Shown here piece after piece: positions 17,424-25,440 of a stretch of 64,000 nucleotides of DNA (positions are counted from its first letter, which is position 1; each line of letters starts with the position of its first letter). The translations under genes and the position numbers were made by a program. The stretch spans positions 1-64,000 of the forward strand of contig JAHEEE010000005.1 of the NCBI GenBank assembly GCA_024640845.1. The letters are read 5' to 3'. Origin of the DNA: Myxococcales bacterium (GTDB taxonomy: Bacteria > Myxococcota_A > Polyangia > Polyangiales > Houyiibacteriaceae). The notes under the pieces are model-generated. The model made no database searches, was not told the DNA's origin, and saw only the letters and a program-made list of their open reading frames with translations.

Positions 17424-17771
17424 TCACCTGCGGAGCCTCTTGCTGCGCCGCTCCTGGAGCCGTTCGATCACCTCGCGGAGCTTTGGATCGTCTGGGCGTT
17501 TGTGATCGTGACGTAGGCCTTTTTCCGAGTTGCAGCGGGCGCACGCGATGGCCAGGTTTTCGAGATCGTCGGTGCCGCCATGGTTCTTCGGTACGATGTG
17601 CTCGAGCGTCGCGCCGTTGATGGGGGTGCCGTCGGCTCGAAGCGCGAGCTTGCGCTGGCAGTGGATGCACTTGCCTTCGAGCACCTGCTCACCGTCGAGC
17701 TCCCTCGGCTCGAACGTCCGATCCGTGGCGGCGACCTCCAAAAGGCGCCTCTGCTTCCGGCGTGATCCCAT
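17424..17771 (-). CDS. HNH endonuclease family protein
   Basis: 115 residues. It has a basic N-terminus (GSRRKQRRLLEVAATDR), a zinc-type CIHCQRKLALRADG, then the HNH core LEHIVPKNHGGTDDLENL and a second Cys pair ACARCNSEKG, the classic CxxC-HNH-CxxC order. The start was set at the ATG just before the basic region because the longer open frame overlaps the neighbour's coding strand and reads as unrelated sequence. HNH proteins cut DNA or RNA; stand-alone short ones can be housekeeping, mobile or defence-linked. No methylase or phage gene is nearby, so no role is inferred. Confidence 0.82.
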   Translation of the reverse strand: MGSRRKQRRLLEVAATDRTFEPRELDGEQVLEGKCIHCQRKLALRADGTPINGATLEHIVPKNHGGTDDLENLAIACARCNSEKGLRHDHKRPDDPKLREVIERLQERRSKRLRR

Positions 17772-17793
17772 GCCTTCTGGGCGGAGGGTCTCG

Positions 17794-19209
17794 CTAGGGC
17801 TCGACGAAGTAGAAGCCGGCGCCCTCGTACAGGTCGGCGTTGCAGGGCGGGGCGTCCGGTGCTGAGGTGTCGCACAGTACGTAGTTTGGCATCCGGAGCT
17901 CGTCCCAGAAGCCCCAGCCATCGTCGATGAGCTTCCAGGCCTCGTCGAAGGAGACGAACACAAAGATGGTCGGAGGCCCTCCGGTAGATCGTTCCCAGGT
18001 TCGGAGTAGGTCGGAATACCACTTCGCGTTCACGGGATCTGCAGCATAGGTCTCGATTTCTTGGCGCGGATTGGTCTGCCGCCACTTCCAACCGGTCTCG
18101 CCGACCACAATCGGCAAGGACTCACCGACCGTGACGGTCTCGCCCGCGCCGTTGACGTACTCGTAGTCGTAGACGGCCTGGTAGTTTTCCTGAGCACGTG
18201 CAAGCGCCGCGTTCATCATGGCGGCTGCTCGCAGAGGTCCCGCCTCGACCCCCTCCTGCTTCCAGTCCCATTCCTGGTAGTAGCTGAAGGGGTACATGTG
18301 GATGGAAACGAAGTCGAGCAGCGGCAGGATGGTGTCCGGTTGGTTGCCACACCTGCTTCCACCCACCGCGTTCTCACCCGCAAAGAAGGTGTAGTCATCG
18401 TCGGCAGTGACCGGCTGCGTCACGTTCTGGCGGGTCCGCTCGATATAGAGCTCGAGGCAGTTGATCGGCATGAAACACGAGAAAAACGATGTCTCGTTGC
18501 CGACGCTGATCGTTGCCACATTGTCTTTGTAGGTGCTGGCCAGCCGGATGGCGTTTTCAATCTGCTCGTCGTTTTCCGGGACCTCGCAGAGGTCGTCGCT
18601 CATGCCAAAGAGTGCGACCCCAAGCTGGAACTGCAGTTCGGGGAAGTTCTCCGACGCTAGCCGCAGGATCTTTTCGGTCACTGCCTCTGAACGGAACAGG
18701 CGCAACAGGTTGAAGCCGGCGGCTTGCATGAGGCCAAGGTCCTCCAGGATGTCCTCGTCGCTTGGGATTTCCCCGGTATTGGGCCCGCCGGCGCGGAACT
18801 CACCGTAGTTGATGGCGTTGCCCGTGGCGTAGATCTCGGGGAGAGGTCGCAGGGCTGGGTCGGCGGTGCAAACGACCGAGACCGTGGTGACATTGGACTC
18901 CGCAATGCCCGAGCCGTCGCTGACCTCGCAGACGTGAACGGCAGGCTGGGTCTTCACCGTCACGGAATAAGCTGCGCCCTGAGCGATCGGCTGGGCGAAG
19001 GTGAAGGGTCCGTCCGCGCTGATGCTGAGGTCATCCGTGCCGTTGTTGCTCAGAACGACGGTGCCAACGAGGCCCGAGACCGTGCCGCCGATGGAGAACT
19101 CCGTGGGATCGCCGGAATCGCTGCAGGCCGCAGCCGCAAAAAAGGCGCCTATCCAAGCAACGCGGGTGATGAAGCGCATTGCCGATGAGAGGGAATGTTT
19201 GATGCTCAC
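17794..19209 (-). CDS. Lipoprotein with beta-sandwich repeat and GH17-like TIM-barrel
   Basis: 471 residues from a GTG preceded by AGAGG; an ATG ten codons later is the alternative. The signal FITRVAWIGAFFAAAAC carries the lipobox AAAC. Next comes a beta-sandwich unit (FSIGGTVSGLVGTVVLSNNG, about residues 37-120). Residues about 125-460 look like a GH17-type glucanase barrel: IYATGNAINYGEFR, ISVGNETSFF with the likely acid Glu239, FVSIHMYPFSYY, and IVVGETGWKW with the likely nucleophile Glu371. The predicted role is cleavage or remodelling of beta-1,3-glucan outside the cell. Family assignment is by motif only. Confidence 0.78.
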   Translation of the reverse strand: MSIKHSLSSAMRFITRVAWIGAFFAAAACSDSGDPTEFSIGGTVSGLVGTVVLSNNGTDDLSISADGPFTFAQPIAQGAAYSVTVKTQPAVHVCEVSDGSGIAESNVTTVSVVCTADPALRPLPEIYATGNAINYGEFRAGGPNTGEIPSDEDILEDLGLMQAAGFNLLRLFRSEAVTEKILRLASENFPELQFQLGVALFGMSDDLCEVPENDEQIENAIRLASTYKDNVATISVGNETSFFSCFMPINCLELYIERTRQNVTQPVTADDDYTFFAGENAVGGSRCGNQPDTILPLLDFVSIHMYPFSYYQEWDWKQEGVEAGPLRAAAMMNAALARAQENYQAVYDYEYVNGAGETVTVGESLPIVVGETGWKWRQTNPRQEIETYAADPVNAKWYSDLLRTWERSTGGPPTIFVFVSFDEAWKLIDDGWGFWDELRMPNYVLCDTSAPDAPPCNADLYEGAGFYFVEP

Positions 19210-19342
19210 GAGTCTTCTGCCTCTAGGGAAATGATTGGACCCGGACGACGATAGCAGATCTGGAGCACCCCGATGCCCCCATTGTCGACCCACGATCGGG
19301 TCCCCCGCCTCGACTTCCGGCCCGAAAGGATGACTCAAGCGT

Positions 19343-19573
19343 CTAGTGCTGTGAGACGCACTTGAAGCAGGGCCCCGGCTGACCCTCCGCGCAGGGCGCG
19401 TCATTGCACACCCCGAGCGGCCCATCGGGCATCCGGCATTGTGCGTACCGCTCGACGCAAGTCGCCCCGGGAGCCGGGGATGAATCTGTGCCCGTTGGGC
19501 AGCCCGTCAGGAGGAGGGCAAATATGAAGAGGCCCCGAGCGCTCGAGGGGCGTCGGGACGAGAGGAACCGCAT
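19343..19573 (-). CDS. Small Cys-rich lipoprotein
   Basis: 76 residues from the ATG that gives a signal peptide SSARGLFIFALLLTGC with the lipobox LTGC. The mature part has six more Cys (ATCVERYAQCRMPDG, GVCNDAPCAEG, PCFKCVSQH), so it is probably a small disulfide-rich domain. No recognisable family. The next gene upstream on the same strand is the cold-shock gene (51 bases). Called from signal peptide and composition. Confidence 0.62.
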   Translation of the reverse strand: MRFLSSRRPSSARGLFIFALLLTGCPTGTDSSPAPGATCVERYAQCRMPDGPLGVCNDAPCAEGQPGPCFKCVSQH

Positions 19574-19623
19574 GACTTGCGGCACTCGACTACGATTCGA
19601 GGTCGGCACGCAGGCCGTAAGCC

Positions 19624-19821
19624 TCAAAGAGGGCGGACGTTCTCTGCGCGTGGCCCTTTGGGCCCTTGGCCTTCGTCGAACGAGACCTTCTGTCCCTCGC
19701 GCAGGTCTTCGAATCGCACGCCCTCCACGTTGGACATGTGAAAAAAGATGTCGTTGCCCGGAGAGGTTTCGATGAACCCGAAGCCCCGGTCCGTGAGACG
19801 CTTAATTGTACCTTCAGCCAT
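19624..19821 (-). CDS. Cold-shock domain protein
   Basis: 65 residues, a single cold-shock (OB-fold) domain. It has the RNA-binding motifs GFGFIE (RNP1-like) and DIFFHMS (RNP2-like), then GVRFEDLREGQKVSFDEGQGPKGPRAENV. It should bind single-stranded RNA or DNA and melt RNA structure. The start ATG follows TAGGAACGAG at good spacing. Members vary in regulation; not all are cold-induced. A roughly 200-base untranslated stretch with a hairpin lies upstream before the divergent ABC-F gene. Confidence 0.93.
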   Translation of the reverse strand: MAEGTIKRLTDRGFGFIETSPGNDIFFHMSNVEGVRFEDLREGQKVSFDEGQGPKGPRAENVRPL

Positions 19822-20020
19822 GTTGTACTCGTTCCTACCCGACATCGTCGGTGATCCCAGTAGCTCACAGCCGAAGTGGCAGCGAGGGTGGCAATCACCC
19901 TGGGAAAAGCTTCTTAGCACGTGTGCGGATCTTACTCGACCCGATTCTTCGCGAGCGCGTGGCGCCCCAGCATGGCAGGCGGGCTTGTAAAGGGCCTCTA
20001 GATCGAACACATGCAAGGCC
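19822..20020. promoter_or_regulatory. Divergent region and likely 5' leader of the cold-shock gene
   Basis: 199 bases between the cold-shock gene (minus) and the ABC-F gene (plus). It contains a perfect 6-bp inverted repeat AGGGTG/CACCCT with a 5-base loop (19885-19901), extended by possible outer pairs. In the minus-strand transcript this would lie about 65 bases before the cold-shock start codon, so it could be part of a structured leader. No clear promoter hexamers were found. Confidence 0.4.
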
Positions 20021-21925
20021 GTGCCCATCTTGGTGGCGGAAGGATTGCGCAAGACCTACGGCAACACGCAGCTGCTCGACGGCGTGGATCTGTCCGTCCA
20101 CCAGGGCGAGCGAATTGGGCTGGTCGGGAACAATGGGTCTGGGAAATCGACCCTCGCCCGCATCCTGGTCGGAGAGGAGCACCCCGATGACGGGCGGGTC
20201 GCCCGGCGTCGGGAGGCGAGCATCCGCTACTTGCCGCAAGAACCGCGCTTGCCCAAGGACCGGCGCGCGCGAGAGGTCGTGCTCGAGGGGCTTGGCGACT
20301 GGGCCAGGGCGTTCGAGCGTCATCAGGAGCTGAGCCGCTTGATCGCTGCGCAGGGGCCGGGCTGGGAGGCGCACACCGAGACCCAGGCGGAAGCGGCCCA
20401 CGAAGTCGAACGACTCGGCGGCTGGGAGCACAGCCGGCGCGTGGATGTGCTCTTGCAGGAGCTCGGCTTGCACGAATTGAATCGAACGGTGGGCGAGATG
20501 AGCGGAGGCGAAAGGCGGCGCGTCGCGCTTGCCCGGCTTCTCGTAGAGGCGCCCACCCTCGCGATTCTCGATGAGCCCACCAACCACCTCGACGCGGACA
20601 CGATCGAATGGCTCGAGACCTATCTTCGAGAGCAGTACAGCGGGGCGTTGATTCTCATCACGCACGATCGCTATGTCCTCGATCGCGTGGTCACGCGAAC
20701 CGTAGAGATCGCCCAGGGCAAGGTTCACAGCTATTCCGGGGGCTGGCACGTCTATCTCGAGGCCAAAGCGGAAAGGCTCGCACATGCCGACCGCGCCGAG
20801 GCGAATCGACAGAACCTCCTGCGCACCGAGCTAGAATGGTTGCGTCGCTCCCCAAAGGCGCGCACGACGAAATCGAAAGCACGGGTGGAGCGCGTGGAAG
20901 CGCTCCGCGACGCTGGAGCGCCCTCGGCCGAAAAGGTCGCGAAGTTCGGCGTGCAGACCGAGCGACTCGGCAACACGGTACTGGAAGCGAAGGGGCTCGG
21001 CGTTCAGATTGGTGGGCTCGAGCTGGTGCGCTCGCTAGAGTTGATTCTTTGTCGTGGGGACCGCCTTGGGATCGTCGGGCCGAACGGCTCGGGCAAGACC
21101 ACCCTGCTTCGCACACTGCTCGGAGAGCTGAAGCCCGCGCATGGGGAAGTCGTCGTTGGAAAGAACACCAAGTTCGCATACTTCGATCAGGGGCGAAGCG
21201 GGCTCGATGAGGATGCCTCAGTCCAGCAGAATGTGGCACTCGACCGGCCGCAGGTGACGTTTCAGGGACGCTCGCTCGACATTCGGAGCTATTTGAAGCG
21301 CTTCCTGTTCGCGCCGCACCGCGTCCGCGACAAGGTGTCTTCTCTGTCGGGCGGGGAACGCGCTCGGGTGGCTCTCGCGAAGCTGCTGCTCGCACCCGCC
21401 AACGTCTTGGTGCTCGACGAGCCAACCAATGATCTCGATGTCGCCACCTTGGCCGCGCTCGAAGACATGCTTGTCGAGTCGAGATCGACCGCGCTGATCG
21501 TCAGCCACGATCGCTATTTCCTCGACCGCGTCGCGACGAAGATCTTGGCGTTCGAAGGCGAGGGCAGGGCGACTGTCTATGCGGGCAACTACAGTGACTA
21601 CCGAGCGCAGCGCGCGGCGCGTCCTCCGGATGCGAAGCCTGCCGTGGATGCAGAGCCGAAGAAGGCGAAGCGCGGCGGTTCCCCGAAGACACCCAAGCTT
21701 TCGTACAAGGAGAAGCGCGAGCTCGACGGCATCGAGGACGAAATCGAGCGCGCCGAATCAGCGGCTGCCGAGGTCAACGAGGAGCTCAACGACCCGGCGC
21801 TCTACGCGGAACGCGCGGAGGAAGTACCGAAGATCATCGCTCGCCAAGAAGCGCTCCGCGCCGAGATCGATCGACTCATGGCGCGCTGGATCGAGCTAGA
21901 GGCCAAGAGCTCGCAGGAGCCCTAG
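20021..21925 (+). CDS. ABC-F family ATPase, Uup-like
   Basis: 634 residues starting at GTG. Two ATPase domains with no membrane part: Walker A GLVGNNGSGKSTLA and GPNGSGKTTLLR, signatures MSGGERRRVALARLL and LSGGERARVALAKLL, Walker B AILDEPTNHLD and LVLDEPTNDLD. The linker between domains holds the charged ABC-F region (RTKSKARVERVEALR). The C-terminal about 75 residues form a coiled coil (KLSYKEKRELDGIEDEIERAE...), as in Uup. ABC-F proteins act on the ribosome; Uup has been linked to DNA branch migration and translation quality. Its end overlaps the convergent lipoprotein gene by 30 bases. Confidence 0.9.
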   Translation: MPILVAEGLRKTYGNTQLLDGVDLSVHQGERIGLVGNNGSGKSTLARILVGEEHPDDGRVARRREASIRYLPQEPRLPKDRRAREVVLEGLGDWARAFERHQELSRLIAAQGPGWEAHTETQAEAAHEVERLGGWEHSRRVDVLLQELGLHELNRTVGEMSGGERRRVALARLLVEAPTLAILDEPTNHLDADTIEWLETYLREQYSGALILITHDRYVLDRVVTRTVEIAQGKVHSYSGGWHVYLEAKAERLAHADRAEANRQNLLRTELEWLRRSPKARTTKSKARVERVEALRDAGAPSAEKVAKFGVQTERLGNTVLEAKGLGVQIGGLELVRSLELILCRGDRLGIVGPNGSGKTTLLRTLLGELKPAHGEVVVGKNTKFAYFDQGRSGLDEDASVQQNVALDRPQVTFQGRSLDIRSYLKRFLFAPHRVRDKVSSLSGGERARVALAKLLLAPANVLVLDEPTNDLDVATLAALEDMLVESRSTALIVSHDRYFLDRVATKILAFEGEGRATVYAGNYSDYRAQRAARPPDAKPAVDAEPKKAKRGGSPKTPKLSYKEKRELDGIEDEIERAESAAAEVNEELNDPALYAERAEEVPKIIARQEALRAEIDRLMARWIELEAKSSQEP

Positions 21926-23494
21926 TCGAGCCGAACGACCAGTCGGTATCGAGGTTGATGACGCCGTGTCGTCGGTTCGTGTTTCCGCGTTGCGCCTCTT
22001 CGCCCGGCGCCCCGAGGAAGCTTCTGGAGCCTCTGAGCACGATTCGAGTGGCTTCGCGGAGAGCTCGAGGATGCCTTTCCCGGAAAAGACCGGGTCGACG
22101 AACATCGCCCGGGAGTCGGGTCCTCCCCATGTGCCGCAGCGGTGCATCGTGTGTCCGATCTGCAGGTTTTGTACGAGGTCTCGTCCTTTGAAATCGAGAC
22201 GAATCGCTCCCTCGGCGAGGCCCTCGACGACGCTCAGCGTCGCGGAGTCCGGTATCGCGGGCTGGTGCAGTGTCATCGACCCGCCTCGGACCGCGACGTC
22301 ACCAGTTCCTAGGCCCGTCGGGGAGTCCACGATCAGGTCCGCGGCCTGGACCGTCACACCGCCGGAAAAATCGTTGTCCCCGTTGAGAACGAGTCGTCCG
22401 CTCCCGAGCCGCAGCGCGCCTTCTCCCGTCAGATGAACGGGCGCATCCCCGTACGCGATCCCGCCGAATTCGGCCGGAGAGTTGTCGAACACACGCACCG
22501 GCAGTGCGTCCCCACCGTCTAGAACCCCTTCATCGAGAGCGATGGTGCCACTGAGGCGAGCTGCGCGGGCGAGCACCGGGCGATATCTTTGGTGGGGCCC
22601 AATGCGCCGCTGAAGAACGCGACCCTCTTCGCTCAAGGCAAACCAAATCGTGCCGGTGCCGACCCCACCAGGCTTCGCCCGGGAATGGGGACGCACTTCT
22701 GGCAGCGTGTAGCGCCCGTGCGCGTTCTTTCTCGAATCGCGATCGAAGTGCACGGTGGCGCTCGAGTCGATGACCGGCACCGCGATGACTTTCGTCGCGT
22801 CTTCCGAGAGCGTGCCGCGACCATCATAGCCTTTGATGGTGGGATCGACCACGCTCGGCGTGCCCGCGACGATGAAGACGTGGCCGGTGTCCCGTGGCTT
22901 GGGTCGGCTCTCGTCCGAGGGCTTCGCGTAGCGTCCCATGGCGTAGGCGCCGATGTCCCCCGGACGCAGGTCTTCGAAGCTCTTCACTAGCTCGAAGCCA
23001 GTCGCCGGCGCGTCGTGACTGCGGAAGTATTGCGCCACCACGAACGCTCGCGGCCACGGCCTCCGGTGTTCTCTCAGCGCAAAGCCTTCCGAATAGACGC
23101 GATTGTGCTCATCTCGCTCGCGCTGGACTTGCAGGACCGCTTGATGGAGCGGGGAGACCGTGTTGAGCACGAAGCTCAGCCAGCCGGAGCAGTCGGTCGA
23201 AGCGAGCAGCGAGTATTGGTCCGCGGGCTCGAGGTGAACCTGCGGCTCGCCGAGCCGCTTTCGCGGACCGAGAAGCCTCTGGTGGCTGTAGCTGTTGCTC
23301 ACCGGCGGGTTCTTGGCGTCGTCGCTCAGCGCCTGGATCACCGTCATCGAGAACCGAATCGTGTCCTCGGCTAGTCGCGCCGACGAGTCGTCGGCCGGAC
23401 GACCGCTCGTGTGCTCGACGGCGGTCGGGGCGTGCTGAGTCGAACCGCACGCGGCGATGAAAAAGAGTATACTAAGACGCGTTTTCGACAGCAC
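21896..23494 (-). CDS. Lipoprotein with NlpC/P60-like domain and autotransporter-type beta repeat
   Basis: 532 residues. Residues 1-16 (LSKTRLSILFFIAAC) are a lipoprotein signal. Residues about 90-215 look like a Cys-His peptidase/amidase core: STDCSGWLSFVL with Cys102, DLRPGDIGAYAMGRY, and DTGHVFIVAGTP with His205. Residues about 355-440 hold one autotransporter-associated beta-strand repeat (LNGDNDFSGGVTVQAADLIV then PTGLGTGDVAVRGG), without any C-terminal beta-barrel. The C-terminal about 50 residues are basic and low complexity. The likely role is cell-wall or amide hydrolysis at the envelope. The 3' end overlaps the ABC-F gene tail-to-tail by 30 bases. Confidence 0.65.
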   Translation of the reverse strand: MLSKTRLSILFFIAACGSTQHAPTAVEHTSGRPADDSSARLAEDTIRFSMTVIQALSDDAKNPPVSNSYSHQRLLGPRKRLGEPQVHLEPADQYSLLASTDCSGWLSFVLNTVSPLHQAVLQVQRERDEHNRVYSEGFALREHRRPWPRAFVVAQYFRSHDAPATGFELVKSFEDLRPGDIGAYAMGRYAKPSDESRPKPRDTGHVFIVAGTPSVVDPTIKGYDGRGTLSEDATKVIAVPVIDSSATVHFDRDSRKNAHGRYTLPEVRPHSRAKPGGVGTGTIWFALSEEGRVLQRRIGPHQRYRPVLARAARLSGTIALDEGVLDGGDALPVRVFDNSPAEFGGIAYGDAPVHLTGEGALRLGSGRLVLNGDNDFSGGVTVQAADLIVDSPTGLGTGDVAVRGGSMTLHQPAIPDSATLSVVEGLAEGAIRLDFKGRDLVQNLQIGHTMHRCGTWGGPDSRAMFVDPVFSGKGILELSAKPLESCSEAPEASSGRRAKRRNAETRTDDTASSTSIPTGRSARLGLLRALGL

Positions 23495-23784
23495 GGCTCG
23501 TTCCCTGTCCCCAAGCTGCGCCGGTCAAGACATCCGGACGCAGTACAGGCTAGTCCGACTGAGCCCGAGCACCAAATCTCTGACTCGACCTGGGCGCGAG
23601 CTCAGATCGGTCGGCGCCGCATTCGGGCCGCAAACAGGCCGAGAACCAGCGATGGGGAAATCAGGACCGCCTCAGGATGTAGGCCCCGGTCGGGCCTAGG
23701 CGAGATGAGCTCTCGAGCGGCCCTGCCCCCCTAGTCCTAGTCAACGGGTCCGTCGCAGAGTACCTTGCCGCGAACTGAAGGACC
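23495..23784. other. Intergenic region with a hairpin
   Basis: 290 bases between the minus-strand lipoprotein gene and the plus-strand ThDP-enzyme gene. It holds a perfect 7-bp inverted repeat TAGGCCC/GGGCCTA with a 5-base loop (23680-23698). It has no T-run on either strand, so it is not a typical terminator. GAAGGACC just before 23785 is the ribosome-binding site of the next gene. No small gene is convincing. Confidence 0.4.
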
Positions 23785-25440
23785 ATGGGCAACGGCGCAC
23801 AAGCTCTCATCCAAACTCTCATCCACTGCGGTGTGGACACCTGCTTCAGCAATCCTGGCACGTCGGAGATGCACTTCGTCGCCGCGTTGGATCGCTCGGA
23901 CATGCGTGCGGTCTTGTGTTTGTTCGAAGGCGTGGCCTCTGGGGCTGCCGATGGATATGCCCGCATGGCAGACAAACCTGCGGCGACGTTGTTGCATCTT
24001 GGGTGCGGACTCGGCAATGCGCTCGCAAACTTGCACAACGCGCGCAAGGCGCGTGTGCCCATGATCAACATCGTCGGAGATCACGCGACCTATCACACTC
24101 AGTACGACGCGCAGCTTCAGTCGGACATCGAGACCGTCGCCAAGAACATTTCGACCTGGATCAAGACCACGCCGGAAACCGGGCAACTCGCAGCCGATGC
24201 AGCCGAAGCAGTTGCCGTAGCCAAGGGCCCGCCAGCACAGATCTCGACCCTGATCTTGCCCGCAGATGTGTCCTGGGGTGAGGGTGCCGAAGCCGTGCAG
24301 CCGCACAAGCCTCAGCAAGCGCCGCCAGCGTCCGAAGCCACGGTGCGCGAGATTGCACGTGTCATCCAGAAATCAGGTAAGAAGGTCGCGTTGTTGTTGG
24401 GCAATCGGGTGCTGCGCGAGGATGGGCTGCGTGCGGCCTCTCAGATCGCCGAGAAGACCGGTGCCAAGCTCTTTTGCGAGGTCTTTCCGACACGCCTCGA
24501 GCGAGGCGCCGGACTGCCCGCTGTCGAGCGCATCGCGTATCTAGCGGAAATGGCGTCCGTGCAGCTCGACGGCCACGAGCATCTGGTCTTGGTCGATGCC
24601 AAGGCCCCAGTGTCGTTCTTCGCCTATCCAGGCAAGAAGAGCTACCTCGTACCGGACGACTGCACACCCCACACCCTGGTGCAGACGCATGAAGATGCGC
24701 TCGCCTCGCTCCGGGCGCTCGTCGAGGCAGTTGGTGCGTCCGACACTGACCCCAAGTTGCAAAGCGCGGAGCGGCCAGAGTTGCCCAAAGGCAAGCTCAA
24801 CGCCGCCAAGGTTTGCCAGGCCATCGGTGCCCTGTTGCCGGAGAAAGCGATCATCTCCGACGAGGCGCAGACCTCCGGGGTTCGGCTGCCGAGCTTCACG
24901 GCGGGTGCGCCTCGTCATGACGTGTTGGCCCTGACCGGTGGCTCAATCGGACAAGGTTTGCCGGTCGCAGTTGGGGCAGCGACGGCTTCGCCGGGCCGTC
25001 CCGTGCTCGCGCTCATTGGCGATGGCTCCGCCATGTATACGATTCAGTCGCTCTGGACGATCGCGCGCGAAGGTCTCGACGTAACGACCATCATTTTCAA
25101 CAACCGATCGTATGGGATCCTCAACATCGAGCTCGAGCGCGTGGGGGCGGACAAGATCGGACCCAAAGCCAAGGAGCAACTGGACCTGTCAGAACCCGCG
25201 ATCGACTTCGTGTCGATGGCCAAAGGCATGGGCGTACCTGGACGACGCGCCGCAACAGCCGAGGAGTTCAACGCGGCCCTCGAGAAGGCAGTGAAGACTC
25301 GCGGGCCCTATCTGATCGAGGCGATCGTCCCTAGCGAGTACGAAGGACTGAAGCTCAAAGTGCTGCCGCACATGCTCAACGCCCTCGGCCGCGTCCCTTC
25401 GCCTGTCGCGAAGGCGATCAAGAAGAAGATCGCCCCGTAG
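23785..25440 (+). CDS. Thiamine-diphosphate-dependent enzyme, acetolactate-synthase-like
   Basis: 551 residues with the three-domain layout of the ThDP decarboxylase/synthase family. The N-terminal domain carries the catalytic Glu (LFEGVASGAADGYARM). The middle domain starts near PASEATVREIARV. The C-terminal domain carries the ThDP motif (LIGDGSAMYTIQSLW ending IIFNNRSYGILN). It is close in form to acetolactate synthase large subunits and benzoylformate decarboxylase-like proteins. No small regulatory subunit or ilv gene is nearby, so a stand-alone 2-oxoacid decarboxylase or carboligase is as likely as branched-chain synthesis. The ribosome-binding site is GAAGGACC. The end overlaps the convergent antiporter gene by 23 bases. 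Confidence 0.86.
   Translation: MGNGAQALIQTLIHCGVDTCFSNPGTSEMHFVAALDRSDMRAVLCLFEGVASGAADGYARMADKPAATLLHLGCGLGNALANLHNARKARVPMINIVGDHATYHTQYDAQLQSDIETVAKNISTWIKTTPETGQLAADAAEAVAVAKGPPAQISTLILPADVSWGEGAEAVQPHKPQQAPPASEATVREIARVIQKSGKKVALLLGNRVLREDGLRAASQIAEKTGAKLFCEVFPTRLERGAGLPAVERIAYLAEMASVQLDGHEHLVLVDAKAPVSFFAYPGKKSYLVPDDCTPHTLVQTHEDALASLRALVEAVGASDTDPKLQSAERPELPKGKLNAAKVCQAIGALLPEKAIISDEAQTSGVRLPSFTAGAPRHDVLALTGGSIGQGLPVAVGAATASPGRPVLALIGDGSAMYTIQSLWTIAREGLDVTTIIFNNRSYGILNIELERVGADKIGPKAKEQLDLSEPAIDFVSMAKGMGVPGRRAATAEEFNAALEKAVKTRGPYLIEAIVPSEYEGLKLKVLPHMLNALGRVPSPVAKAIKKKIAP

Noticed and set aside
17424-17771. HNH gene as part of a restriction or anti-phage system
   Set aside because: No methylase, helicase, toxin or phage gene lies near it; neighbours are a CAP protein and a glucanase-like lipoprotein.
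23680-23698. Perfect 7-bp hairpin as a Rho-independent terminator
   Set aside because: No T-run follows on either strand; noted only as a structure.
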